Below are positions 53,410 through 61,940 of a stretch of DNA of 64,000 nt, piece by piece; within the stretch, counting starts at the first letter, position 1; each line of letters starts with the position of its first letter. The stretch comes from JAPWJZ01 sp041287865. Lineage in GTDB: Bacteria > Pseudomonadota > Alphaproteobacteria > Micavibrionales > UBA2020. The stretch lies in contig JBGGMV010000009.1 of NCBI GenBank assembly GCA_041287865.1, forward strand, positions 1 to 64,000. The letters are read 5' to 3'. Position numbers and translations under genes: made by a program. The notes under the pieces are model-generated. The model did not search any database. It was not told the DNA's origin and saw nothing but the letters and a program-made list of their open reading frames with translations.

Positions 53410-54261
53410 ATGAAGCGCCGGATCTTGAAAGAGGAATTCAATAATTCTTCCGCGGACCGCATCGAAGGTCTTTTGGCCCGGCTTGAAAAAGTGCCGGAGG
53501 GCAAAGCCGTCGTCGATTTCCTCCGCGCGAACAAGGTCGAGATAAAACTGAAAAAAGACCCCGCCAACTGGGCGGCCTCGACGCTGACGATCACAGGCAT
53601 CAAGGACGGGCTCTATCAATACAAGGATCCTGTCATCATCCTGAAAAAATCGCTAAGCGACGATAACCTGCTGCAGGCCATCGTCCATGAATCGCAGCAC
53701 CTGAAACAACATCTCTCGGGCGTCGGCAACCCCGACCGCGTGCTCAGCGAAAAAGAATATATCCTTTTCTACCGCGCGGCCGAAGCCGACGCGCAGGCGC
53801 TCTGCACCCATGTGACGTGGAAACTGAAAGAGGCCGGCGACGCGGGCCCGTGGGAAGCCGCGAAATTCGTCGGCTACGCCGATATCTGCGATGCCTACGA
53901 AAAAGTTGTGACGGACGGCCCGGATGATACGAAGGCGCTGCGCACGGCTTTCGACGCATGGTTCGACAAGCCGGAACGCCTTGCGGGATACAATAAATCA
54001 ACCGTCGACAGCATGATCCCCTTCCTGAAAAAAGGGCGCGAGGAAGTGTTCAAGGATCACGGGCTGACCGAAAAGCCGCTGGACGCCACATGGCTGGACA
54101 AGCTCGACAAGGCCGCGCATTCGCCTTACCTGCTGGCGCATGCGGAGCGCGATTTGCTGACGGAAGAACACTTCATCCGCGACACCCACACGCGCCCGCC
54201 CGAAAAGAAAAAGGCGCCCGCAAACGAAAACAGGCGGCCCGATATACCCGGCGCCGCCTGA
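53410..54261 (+). CDS. Putative zinc metallopeptidase (DUF6782-like)
   Basis: 283 aa. A gluzincin-like zinc motif HExxH occurs in IVHESQHLKQH near residue 98, with a downstream acidic helix (FYRAAEADAQALCTHVTW) that could supply the third ligand. The placement in the DUF6782 family rests on these two blocks and is tentative. There is no signal peptide. The C-terminal tail is Lys/Pro/Arg-rich. Substrate unknown. Confidence 0.7.
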   Translation: MKRRILKEEFNNSSADRIEGLLARLEKVPEGKAVVDFLRANKVEIKLKKDPANWAASTLTITGIKDGLYQYKDPVIILKKSLSDDNLLQAIVHESQHLKQHLSGVGNPDRVLSEKEYILFYRAAEADAQALCTHVTWKLKEAGDAGPWEAAKFVGYADICDAYEKVVTDGPDDTKALRTAFDAWFDKPERLAGYNKSTVDSMIPFLKKGREEVFKDHGLTEKPLDATWLDKLDKAAHSPYLLAHAERDLLTEEHFIRDTHTRPPEKKKAPANENRRPDIPGAA

Positions 54262-54379
54262 ATCTCTCTCTCCGTGATGTCTTAAACTCGTCCGCGTTTT
54301 CGCGGTTGGCAGGAATATAGCAACGATACTTTACATAATCAAATATCTTTTTAAATATCGTTTAAATTCAAGTGGTTGT

Positions 54380-54787
54380 TTATTCCATACCGATGGCATA
54401 GAGCCATTCGGGGGTGGGCAGGACGAGTTTTCGGGCCTGCATATCCATCAGACCCAGCACCAGTTCGCTTTCGAAACAGAGCTCATTTGCGGCGTTAAAA
54501 ATGTTCTGCTGCATGACGCCGATTTTTTTGGTGTAGGAGAGCATCACCGTCTCTACGCGGATTTCCTGACGGAGCGTCAGTTCCTTCACGAAGGTCATAG
54601 TGAATTTTAAAATCACGGGGCCGAATTGACGTGCCTTGATCTCGGGAATGCCGTAGCCGCGCGGGGTAATGATATCCCAGCGCGCTTCCTCGAGTATTTC
54701 AAGGTATGTCGCATTGTTCACATGGCCGAAGGTGTCGAGGTGGCTTTCGCGGATCAGCAGATTATAGAGGAATTTTTTTGCGGTCAT
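54380..54787 (-). CDS. Acyl-CoA thioesterase (4HBT/YbgC-like)
   Basis: 135 aa hotdog-fold protein. The active-site region is ESHLDTFGHVNNATYLEILEEARW, with the conserved Asp of YbgC-type 4HBT enzymes. Its ATG overlaps the tusA-like TGA (ATGA), so it is coupled to it. It hydrolyses acyl- or hydroxybenzoyl-CoA in the family; the substrate here is unknown. Confidence 0.88.
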   Translation of the reverse strand: MTAKKFLYNLLIRESHLDTFGHVNNATYLEILEEARWDIITPRGYGIPEIKARQFGPVILKFTMTFVKELTLRQEIRVETVMLSYTKKIGVMQQNIFNAANELCFESELVLGLMDMQARKLVLPTPEWLYAIGME

Positions 54788-55014
54788 GCGGCGGCCTTCA
54801 CGATTGTAATATCAAACCCGCCGTCATTTGGCGTGATGCCCTTAAGGGCATAGCCTGCTTCGGCGCAGAACAATTCAAAGTCTTTGGGCGCGTGGCTGTC
54901 GGTGACGCTGACGGTTAGCGCCGCGCCCGCGGGCAGCGACAAGAGGATTTTACGCGCCTTCAGCACCGGCAGGGGGCAAATCAACCCGCGCGCATCGTAA
55001 GTATGATTGCTCAT
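54784..55014 (-). CDS. TusA-family sulfur-carrier protein
   Basis: 76 aa with the CPxP motif near residue 13 (DARGLICPLPVLKARKIL). TusA relays persulfide sulfur, for example to tRNA thiolation or cofactor synthesis. It is the middle gene of an ATGA-coupled trio (glycosyltransferase, tusA-like, thioesterase). Confidence 0.92.
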   Translation of the reverse strand: MSNHTYDARGLICPLPVLKARKILLSLPAGAALTVSVTDSHAPKDFELFCAEAGYALKGITPNDGGFDITIVKAAA

Positions 55015-55940
55015 GCCGCCACCCCTGTCTTGCGGGGATGCAGGTTTTTCATCACGTCATCGACAGTGATGCCGTCAATCTCCTGCGCCTGAATGATCGT
55101 AACTGCAGCGCCGACGGGCGCGGAGAGATCGGGGTTTGTCGTGCCCGAGAACAGCACTGCCAGCGGGCAGCCCGTGAGCGCGACCAGATGCGTCGGCCCC
55201 GTATCATTACCGACAGCGGCGGACGCGCCCTGAGCCAGCGTGGCGATATCGAAGAGCGAGGTTTTGCCGGTTAGATCAATCGCGCCGGGGCAGGCCTTGA
55301 CCAGCTTTCCAACCGCATCGGCATCGGCAGCCGTGCCAAGTACCGCGATATTGTAACCGTCACGCATCAGCTTCAGCCCCAGCGCAGCATATTTCAGCGC
55401 GGGCCAGCGTTTTTCAGGATGCTGCGGCGCGGAGCCGGGGATGAAAAGCACATAGGGCTTCTTGACGCCCAGCAGGCTGATATCGGATTCCATCCACGAC
55501 AGATCAGGCACGCGCATATCGATGCCGAGTTCTTCCAGCATCTTGCGATGGCGCATAAAGGCATGCATCTGCCGCCATGCGGGGTTTTTATAGAACAGTG
55601 CCGCACCCTTCACCACGCCCGACCATTCGGGCTTGTCGCGGAAGAGCTTGTAGTAAAAAGACGTGCGGTCATTCAGCTGCAGATCGTAGACGCGGCTGAA
55701 ACTGCCGTCGTTGAAGAACGCATGGAGTTTTTTCCATGCCTTGAACCCGAAATAGCCAGGGCGTGTGTCTTCCTCGATCTTGTTGAAATAGCCGCTGCGG
55801 TGCGCCATGTCGATATAGGGGCGCGTCGTCAACAGCGTGATATGCGCGTCGGGATGATGCTTGCGGATCGCCGCCATAGAACCCAGCGCGAGGATAAAGT
55901 CGCCCAGCGCGGAGAGCTTGATGACAAGGATGCGTTCCAT
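55011..55940 (-). CDS. Glycosyltransferase family 9 (heptosyltransferase-like)
   Basis: 309 aa. N-terminus ILVIKLSALGDFILALGSMAAI, PGSAPQHPEKRWP and GNDTGPTHLVALTGCP are GT9 hallmarks of ADP-heptose:LPS heptosyltransferases. It probably acts on lipopolysaccharide core at the cytoplasmic membrane. Its stop overlaps the tusA-like start. Confidence 0.88.
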   Translation of the reverse strand: MERILVIKLSALGDFILALGSMAAIRKHHPDAHITLLTTRPYIDMAHRSGYFNKIEEDTRPGYFGFKAWKKLHAFFNDGSFSRVYDLQLNDRTSFYYKLFRDKPEWSGVVKGAALFYKNPAWRQMHAFMRHRKMLEELGIDMRVPDLSWMESDISLLGVKKPYVLFIPGSAPQHPEKRWPALKYAALGLKLMRDGYNIAVLGTAADADAVGKLVKACPGAIDLTGKTSLFDIATLAQGASAAVGNDTGPTHLVALTGCPLAVLFSGTTNPDLSAPVGAAVTIIQAQEIDGITVDDVMKNLHPRKTGVAA

Positions 55941-55958
55941 AGATTACCAATAATCTAG

Positions 55959-57209
55959 TTATTCCGCTGCGCGGGCCGCTCTTAATTCGTTGGTGTCGTT
56001 AGAGGGCAGCGCCGCCATGCCGGAGCCTTCCAGCAGCTCGGCATAGACATCGAGCGTCGCCTGGCACATTTGTTCGTTGGTGAAATGCGCCGCAACGTGG
56101 GACATGCCCTGCGTCGCCAGCATCGCGCGGCCACGGGCGTCGAGCGAGAGCGCTTCCTGCAGCGCCTGCGCCATGTCGGTCACAGCGCCGGGTTGCACCA
56201 GCCAGCCGGTTTCGTCGCGCAAAATGGTTTCGCGCATGCCGCCGTGGTCGGTGGCAATAATGGGGCGGCCCATGGCCTGCGCCTCGATCGGCACGCGGCC
56301 GAAGCCTTCCGGCACCAGCGAGGGCGCGACAACGACAGTCGCGATCATGTAGGCCGCCGGCATATCGTCGCAGCCCGGCACAATGCGGACCTGCGGGCCG
56401 AGTTCCTTCGCCGCAATATAGCTTTCAAGTTCCTTGCGGTACGACTCGTTCCCCTTGTCGGAGCCGAGGAAAAGGCAGAAGACGTCGCGGCGCTGAAGTT
56501 TTTCAATCGCATCCAGCAGGAACATATGGCCCTTGATGCGCGAAAGGCGAGCGGGCATCAAAATCACCGAAGCGCCGTCAGGAATGCGCATTTCCTGCGC
56601 AAGGCGGATCAGGCGCTCGGGCGTGACCGAATTCGGGTGGAATTTTTCCAGCGCGACGCCGCGGTGGATGACGCGCAGGTTGTTCGGCTCGACCTTGTAA
56701 TTCTGTTCAAGGTAATCGGCAAGGAAGTGCGACACGGCAATCACGCGCTCGCCCTTGGCGATGGAGGAGTTATACATGCGCTTCAGCGTGCCGCCGACCG
56801 TATGCGCGGCATGGCAGCTGGTGATGTACCGGGCCGCTGTGCCCTGCACAGCGCGCGATGCGCTCCAGGCGGGGGCGCGGCTGCAGGCATGGACGATGTC
56901 GACATGCTGCTCGCGGATGATCTTGCGCAGGCGGCCGATATTGGCGGCCATGACGAGAGGATTTTTGCTGTCGACCGGAAGTGTGATATGCACGCCGCCG
57001 GCCTTGGCGATTTCATGGACGCGACCGCCGCCCGAAGACACGACGATCGAATGGCCCCCTGCGCGCACGATGGCGGCGTTGATATCGATGACGCCCTGCT
57101 CCACGCCGCCCGAATGCAGCGCCGGAAGCACCTGCATAATGACGGGTTTGCGGTGCCGGTCGACAAACTGGCGGAAAGCCACGCTGGCCGTATCCCATGT
57201 CCTGATCAT
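55959..57209 (-). CDS. Glycosyltransferase family 4 (GT-B)
   Basis: 416 aa. It has an N-terminal acceptor domain (VLPALHSGGVEQGVIDIN, VVSSGGGRVHEIAKAGGVHI) and a donor domain (ILMPARLSRIKGHMFLLDAI, VVAPSLVPEGFGRVPIEAQAMGRPIIATDHGGMRE) with the E-x7-E motif. It probably builds surface polysaccharide or LPS with the adjacent GT9. An 18-nt gap separates them. Confidence 0.9.
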   Translation of the reverse strand: MIRTWDTASVAFRQFVDRHRKPVIMQVLPALHSGGVEQGVIDINAAIVRAGGHSIVVSSGGGRVHEIAKAGGVHITLPVDSKNPLVMAANIGRLRKIIREQHVDIVHACSRAPAWSASRAVQGTAARYITSCHAAHTVGGTLKRMYNSSIAKGERVIAVSHFLADYLEQNYKVEPNNLRVIHRGVALEKFHPNSVTPERLIRLAQEMRIPDGASVILMPARLSRIKGHMFLLDAIEKLQRRDVFCLFLGSDKGNESYRKELESYIAAKELGPQVRIVPGCDDMPAAYMIATVVVAPSLVPEGFGRVPIEAQAMGRPIIATDHGGMRETILRDETGWLVQPGAVTDMAQALQEALSLDARGRAMLATQGMSHVAAHFTNEQMCQATLDVYAELLEGSGMAALPSNDTNELRAARAAE

Positions 57210-57361
57210 GACGAAACCTTTCTGAAAACCCGTCCCAAAGTCCTTATTACGCTTAAAAACAGCGGATTTCCAGCGAAATAGAGGGGTTTTTACTTGACTC
57301 CGGACACCGCTATCACCAGATTATTATATTGTTTTGAAACACTTAACGGCAGGTTCTTCAC

Positions 57362-59311
57362 ATGCAGGCGGCCACGAAAATGCAAAAAGAGATAAAGGTC
57401 ACGCTCCCCGACGGGAAGGCGCTGACCTTTCCGACGCCTGTCACGGGCTATGACGTCGCCAAATCCATCGGCGAAGGGCTGGCCAAAGCCGCCCTTGCGA
57501 CCAAGCTGAATGGCGAGATCATCGACCTGCACCGCCCCCTGTTCGCGGACGGAAAAATTGAAATTATTACCCGCAAATCGCCCGAGGCGCTCGAGATCAT
57601 CCGCCACGACACGGCGCACGTGATGGCCGAGGCCGTGCAGGAGCTGTTCCCCGGCACGCAGGTCACCATCGGCCCCTCGATCGAAAACGGCTTTTTCTAC
57701 GACTTCGGCAAGGACACGCCCTTTGCGACCGAAGACCTCGTGAAGATCGAGGCGAAGATGAAGGAAATCATCGCGCGCAACGAAAAATTCACGCGCGAGG
57801 AATGGGACCGCGACGAAGCCATCAAGCATTTCGAAGGCATCGGCGAGAAGTACAAGGCCGAGATTATCCGCGACCTGCCCGCGAACCAGACCATCAGCGT
57901 TTACAAGCAGGGCAAGTGGTACGACCTCTGCCGCGGCCCGCACCTGCCCAATACCGGCAGCATCGGCACGGCATTCAAACTGATGAAGGTTGCCGGTGCC
58001 TATTGGCGCGGCGACAGCAATAACGCGATGCTCCAGCGCATCTACGGCACGGCATGGCGCGACCAGAAGGAACTGGACGCCCACCTGCATATGCTGGAAG
58101 AAGCCGAAAAGCGCGACCACCGCAAGATTGGCCGCGAAATGGATCTGTTCCACATGCAGGAAGAAGCCGTGGGTTCCGTCTTCTGGCATGACAAAGGCTA
58201 TACGATCTGGCGCGCGCTTGAAAACTTTATCCGCCGCCGCATTCATGCCGCAGGTTACCAAGAGGTCAAAACGCCGCAGTTGTTCGACAGCTCGCTCTTC
58301 AAGGCTTCGGGCCACTGGGATTTGTACGGCGACAACATGTTCAAGGTCGAAGACAAAGCCGATGAAAAAGTGTTCGGCGTGAAGCCCATGAACTGCCCCG
58401 CGCACGTGCAGATTTTCAACCAGGGCCTGAAATCATACCGCGACCTGCCGATCCGCATGGCCGAATTCGGCTGCTGCCACCGTAACGAGCCCTCGGGCGC
58501 GATGCACGGCATCATGCGCGTGCGCCAGTTCACGCAGGATGACGCGCATATCTTCTGCCGCGCCGATCAGGTGGAGGCCGAAGCGCTGGCCTACTTCAAG
58601 CTGCAGCTGGGCGTCTACAAAGACCTCGGCTTCGAAAAGATCAACGTGAAGCTGGCGCTGCGCCCTGGCCCGAACGTACGCCTTGGTTCCGATGAAATCT
58701 GGGACCGCGCCGAAGACGGTCTGCGCACCGCCCTCACCTCCGCAGGCCTGACGTTTGAAGAGCTGCCCGGCGAAGGCGCCTTCTATGGCCCCAAGGTCGA
58801 ATTCCACCTGACCGACGCCATCGGCCGCACATGGCAGTGCGGCACGCTGCAGCTCGACTTCAACCTGCCCGAGCGCCTTGATGCTTCGTATATCGGCGAA
58901 GACAGCCAGCGCCACCGCCCCGTCATGCTCCACCGCGCCATTCTGGGCTCGATGGAGCGTTTTATCGGCATCCTGATCGAGCACCATGCGGGCAAATTCC
59001 CGCTCTGGCTGGCCCCCGTGCAGGTGCTGGTAGCGACCATCACGTCGGACGCCGACGATTACGCCAAAAAGGTATTGGAAAGCCTCGAAAAGGCTGGAAT
59101 CAGGGCGAAAATCGACCTGCGGAACGAGAAGATCAACTACAAGATCCGCGAGCACAGCCTTACGAAAACCCCGCAGATCTGGGTTGTCGGCCGCAAGGAA
59201 GCCGAAGAAGCCAAAGTGGCCATCCGCCACTTCGGTGCCGAGGCGCAGGAAATCCTTGCACTTGACGAGGCAATCCGTAAAATCACTGAGGATTCGGCCC
59301 CGCCTCAATAA
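57362..59311 (+). CDS. thrS: Threonine--tRNA ligase
   Basis: 649 aa. It has an N-terminal TGS domain (residues about 5-65), the editing domain with HDTAHVMAEAVQELFP and a catalytic core with MNCPAHVQIF, FGCCHRNEPSGAMHG and RVRQFTQDDAHIFC, and a C-terminal anticodon domain (QVLVATITSDADDY). It charges tRNA-Thr. An ATG at 57380 is an alternative start. infC follows, as in many bacteria. Confidence 0.98.
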   Translation: MQAATKMQKEIKVTLPDGKALTFPTPVTGYDVAKSIGEGLAKAALATKLNGEIIDLHRPLFADGKIEIITRKSPEALEIIRHDTAHVMAEAVQELFPGTQVTIGPSIENGFFYDFGKDTPFATEDLVKIEAKMKEIIARNEKFTREEWDRDEAIKHFEGIGEKYKAEIIRDLPANQTISVYKQGKWYDLCRGPHLPNTGSIGTAFKLMKVAGAYWRGDSNNAMLQRIYGTAWRDQKELDAHLHMLEEAEKRDHRKIGREMDLFHMQEEAVGSVFWHDKGYTIWRALENFIRRRIHAAGYQEVKTPQLFDSSLFKASGHWDLYGDNMFKVEDKADEKVFGVKPMNCPAHVQIFNQGLKSYRDLPIRMAEFGCCHRNEPSGAMHGIMRVRQFTQDDAHIFCRADQVEAEALAYFKLQLGVYKDLGFEKINVKLALRPGPNVRLGSDEIWDRAEDGLRTALTSAGLTFEELPGEGAFYGPKVEFHLTDAIGRTWQCGTLQLDFNLPERLDASYIGEDSQRHRPVMLHRAILGSMERFIGILIEHHAGKFPLWLAPVQVLVATITSDADDYAKKVLESLEKAGIRAKIDLRNEKINYKIREHSLTKTPQIWVVGRKEAEEAKVAIRHFGAEAQEILALDEAIRKITEDSAPPQ

Positions 59312-59380
59312 CGGGGTGGAATCGGCCCCAATTAAAAAGCGCCGTTTCTATTTTATTTTTAACGACAACAGGAGTTACCC

Positions 59381-59923
59381 ATCTCTTCTTTTAACAGACC
59401 CACGCCCAAAGACGACGGGCCCCGCGTGAACCACCAGATCAGGGCCGAAAAAGTCCGCGTTATCGGCGCCGACGGCGAAATGGAAGGCGTTATGACCGTC
59501 CGCGATGCCGTCCAGAAAGCGCAAGATCAAGGCTTCGACCTCATCGAAATTTCCCCCAACGCTGACCCGCCGGTATGCAAGATCGGCGATGTCGGCAAGC
59601 ACCGCTACGAAATGCAGAAGAAAGAAGCGGCAGCGCGCAAGAACCAGAAAATAGTGCTGACCAAGGAGCTGAAGTTCAGGCCCGGCATCGAGGAGCACGA
59701 TATTCAGGTTAAACTCCGCTCGGCCAAGCGTTTCTTCGAGGAAGGCGACAAGGTGCGCTTTATTCTCCAGTTCCGCGGCCGCGAAAACGAACACCGCGAA
59801 ATCGGCTGGGCGCTCATCAACCGCATCAAGCAGGAGCTGCAAGGCGAAGGCAAGATCGAGATGGACGCCAGACAGGAAGGCAACTCCATCCTCATGATCA
59901 TGGTCTCGTCCAAGGCTCACTAA
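59381..59923 (+). CDS. infC: Translation initiation factor IF-3, ATC start codon
   Basis: 180 aa. The open frame runs upstream of the first GTG (59426) to an ATC at 59381 preceded by a perfect AGGAG (59370-59374) with a 6-nt spacing; no Shine-Dalgarno precedes the GTG. The resulting N-terminus SSFNRPTPKDDGPRVNHQIR matches the usual IF3 leader to GPRVN. Core blocks are VRVIGADGEMEGV, FDLIEISPNADPPVCKIGD and RENEHREIGWALI. Rare AUU/AUC-type starts let IF3 repress its own translation. Confidence 0.93.
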   Translation: MSSFNRPTPKDDGPRVNHQIRAEKVRVIGADGEMEGVMTVRDAVQKAQDQGFDLIEISPNADPPVCKIGDVGKHRYEMQKKEAAARKNQKIVLTKELKFRPGIEEHDIQVKLRSAKRFFEEGDKVRFILQFRGRENEHREIGWALINRIKQELQGEGKIEMDARQEGNSILMIMVSSKAH

Positions 59924-59941
59924 AGATCACGATTTGAATTT

Positions 59942-59973
59942 AAAAGCCCCGGAGAAATCCGGGGCTTTTTTTA
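59942..59973 (+). terminator. Intrinsic terminator of thrS-infC
   Basis: AAAGCCCCGG (59943-59952) pairs with CCGGGGCTTT (59959-59968) over a 6-nt loop, and the T-run continues to 59972. rpmI and rplT, which often follow infC, do not follow here. Confidence 0.88.
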
Positions 59974-60223
59974 TTTAGGTGTAATTGCAGGCGCGGTATC
60001 CGACAGGTATTCGCGCGAAATCTGGCCGAGGCGCATAAGGGCGTGGTCTTTCTGCTTCTGGTGGTCGCCGGGATTTTTCTCCGGCCCCTCGCCGCAATGC
60101 ACGTAGGCATGGGTGTAAATCGCCGCCGCTGCGCATCACGCTGGGCTGGCCGAAGGCAAGGTCGGGCCGGATATCGCCCAGTTTTTCCAGCAGCAGCGCC
60201 TGTTGCTTTTCACCGTCGAGCAT
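59971..60223 (-). pseudogene. Frameshifted small gene
   Basis: The first 37 codons (MLDGEKQQALLLEKLGDIRP...) and the last part in the +1 frame (IYTHAYVHCGEGPEKNPGDH, then QKQKDHALMRLGQISREYLS) each look like natural coding sequence. Joined at about 60121, where a single extra G in the GGCGGCG run would explain the shift, they make an 83-residue protein ending at the TAA at 59971. The uninterrupted frame instead yields an Arg/Pro-rich nonsense tail. Either a real frameshift or a sequencing error. Function unknown. Confidence 0.5.
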
Positions 60224-60329
60224 CGGGAAACCCCTGAAATTAACACATTGTTAATTTTATTATAATATGGAAAATAGAGCAAAGAGCCCGGCGGCAAGGG
60301 GCTGATTATGCTTCGATTTCAGGGATCAG

Positions 60330-60782
60330 TTAGTTCTCGACGGTACTGTTTTTCGCCTCTTTGGCGACATCGCCGACCCAGTCGAACAGCTCGCTTTTGT
60401 CCATCGCGCCCTCGTTGCGGGCGACGGGCTGGCCGCGGCTGAAGATGATAAGGGTGGGCAGCGTGGAAACGCCGTATTCGGAGCAGATGACAGGTTCGCT
60501 ATCCATGTCGACCTTGTAGATAATCACGTCGGCGGTGCTGTCGCGCAGCTTGTCCAGCAGCGGCTGCATGGCCTTGCAATAGCCGCACCACTTGGCGTCG
60601 AACTGCACCAGCACCGGCACGGCTGACGAGACGATGGCATAGTTGAAGGTATTGCCGGTCAGGTGCGGGATGCTGGCGCCCGCCTCCTGTTTCTGCTTCG
60701 CTTCCATGCTGACGGGCGCGGCGAAAATGATGCCGGCCGCCATCAGCAGCGCGAATGCGAAATTTGTCCATGAAATGCGAAT
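60330..60782 (-). CDS. Exported thioredoxin-like protein, probable ATT start
   Basis: About 150 aa. The thioredoxin motif is WCGYCKAM, with SEYGVSTLPTLIIFSRG (cis-Pro) following. The only ATG that is in frame early (60743) would leave a truncated signal without a positive end. Reading from an ATT at 60782 gives MRISWTNFAFALLMAAGIIF, then AAPVSMEA, a complete signal peptide, with AGGGG upstream. A promoter (TTGACT-18-GACAAT) about 25 nt upstream limits longer starts. The protein probably works in periplasmic redox balance. A sequencing error is an alternative. Confidence 0.68.
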   Translation of the reverse strand: MRISWTNFAFALLMAAGIIFAAPVSMEAKQKQEAGASIPHLTGNTFNYAIVSSAVPVLVQFDAKWCGYCKAMQPLLDKLRDSTADVIIYKVDMDSEPVICSEYGVSTLPTLIIFSRGQPVARNEGAMDKSELFDWVGDVAKEAKNSTVEN

Positions 60783-60858
60783 GTTACGGTACCCCTACCC
60801 TTTAATTGTCAGGTGAAACAGGTGTTTGAGTCAACAGCGGATAGCTAAACTACTGTCT

Positions 60859-60900
60859 TTAAAAGCAAAACAGCGTCCCGCCGTAACACGGGACGCTGCG
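60859..60900 (-). terminator. Intrinsic terminator of trxA
   Basis: On the minus strand CAGCGTCCCG (60898-60889) pairs with CGGGACGCTG (60880-60871) over an 8-nt loop, followed by TTTTGCTTTT. It lies 22 nt after the trxA stop. Confidence 0.82.
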
Positions 60901-60921
60901 ATGCAAAGCTTATTCAACGCT

Positions 60922-61245
60922 TTAGGCGATGGAGCCTTCAACCCATTTGAACAGGTCGGATTTGCCCATCGAGCCGACGGTCTGCGCCACCACTTCGCCG
61001 TTCTTGAAGATAAGAAGCGTAGGGATAGAGCGCACGCCGTATTTGCCGGGCGCATTCGGGCTTTCGTCGATATTGACCTTCACCACCTTGATCTGCTGGC
61101 CTTTTTCGGAGGCCAGCGCGTCGAGGCTGGGAGCGAGGGCGCGGCAGGGGCCGCACCATTCCGCCCAGAAGTCGACCAGCACGGGGCCGGAAGCCTTCAG
61201 GACTTCGGTTTCAAAATCGTTGTCGCTTACCTGTTGTGCGCCCAT
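60922..61245 (-). CDS. trxA: Thioredoxin
   Basis: 107 aa, the classical length. Active site WCGPC in VDFWAEWCGPCRALAPSL, cis-Pro in YGVRSIPTLLIFKNGE and the C-terminal helix. It reduces disulfides in the cytoplasm. It lies between an exported thioredoxin-like gene and a second cytoplasmic one on the same strand. Confidence 0.95.
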   Translation of the reverse strand: MGAQQVSDNDFETEVLKASGPVLVDFWAEWCGPCRALAPSLDALASEKGQQIKVVKVNIDESPNAPGKYGVRSIPTLLIFKNGEVVAQTVGSMGKSDLFKWVEGSIA

Positions 61246-61272
61246 CGGCTTGTTTCCTTTCGTAACAGAGGG

Positions 61273-61677
61273 TTACGGCGTCGGGCCCTTGTTGTCGGGC
61301 TTTTTCGAGGTCGGCGCCGCAGGAGGATCAATATTGTTCTCGTTTGCGGCTTGTAAAGACTTGTCGACCAGCTCGGTCAGGGCTTCTTTCGGCAGGTTGC
61401 CGACAGCGCCGAAGAGCGCCTGGTTGCCCTTCATGGTGACGAGCGTCGGGATCGAGCGGATGCCGAAGGCGGAAGCCAGGTTGGGGCTCTCGTCGACGTT
61501 CACTTTAACGACCTTCACATTGGCTTGGTTGTCTTCGGCGAATTTCTCGATCGTGGGGGCGAGCGCCTTGCAGGGGCCGCACCAGTCAGCATAGAAATCG
61601 ATCAGCACCAGCTTGTCGGATTTCAGGACTTCGTCTTCAAAGTTCTTTTCGTTGACGAGGGTTGTGAACTTGGACAT
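61273..61677 (-). CDS. Second thioredoxin with Pro/Lys tail
   Basis: 134 aa. Active site WCGPC in IDFYADWCGPCKALAPTI and cis-Pro in FGIRSIPTLVTMKG. It extends about 25 residues beyond a normal thioredoxin in a disordered Pro/Asn/Lys tail. It starts 27 nt before trxA and is probably cotranscribed. It could be a specialised thioredoxin. Confidence 0.9.
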   Translation of the reverse strand: MSKFTTLVNEKNFEDEVLKSDKLVLIDFYADWCGPCKALAPTIEKFAEDNQANVKVVKVNVDESPNLASAFGIRSIPTLVTMKGNQALFGAVGNLPKEALTELVDKSLQAANENNIDPPAAPTSKKPDNKGPTP

Positions 61678-61820
61678 TTAAGTTTCCTTTCGTAACGCGC
61701 AATGTTGCAGTTGCAGTTCCTCGCCGGAATTTTCTTTTGCCGGCGGGATATGCGCAAAACCCCGCGGCGGAGAATCTCCGCGCCCCTTTTGGGGGCAAAT
61801 CAAATTGTTCGATGAATCGC

Positions 61821-61848
61821 ACATTAGGCCATGTGCTTGCACCGTCAA
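61821..61848 (-). promoter_or_regulatory. Promoter of the thioredoxin genes
   Basis: TTGACG (61848-61843), a 16-nt spacer and TAATGT (61826-61821) on the minus strand. The leader to the ATG at 61677 would be about 135 nt and contains GC-rich palindromes (GCGGAGAATCTCCGC). Confidence 0.5.
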
Positions 61849-61940
61849 GAGATTTTTCGGAATGGGAAAACGGATTGGCGGCTTATGAAAATATACGCGC
61901 GTTTTTGAGCGAATGTTTTTAGATTAGGGAAATTTTAGCG

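Noticed and set aside
60043..60237. 64-codon plus-strand frame with hydrophobic start
   Set aside because: It is the antisense of the frameshifted gene at 59971-60223.
61737..61922. 61-codon plus-strand frame upstream of the thioredoxin genes
   Set aside because: It crosses the predicted promoter of those genes and has no ribosome site.
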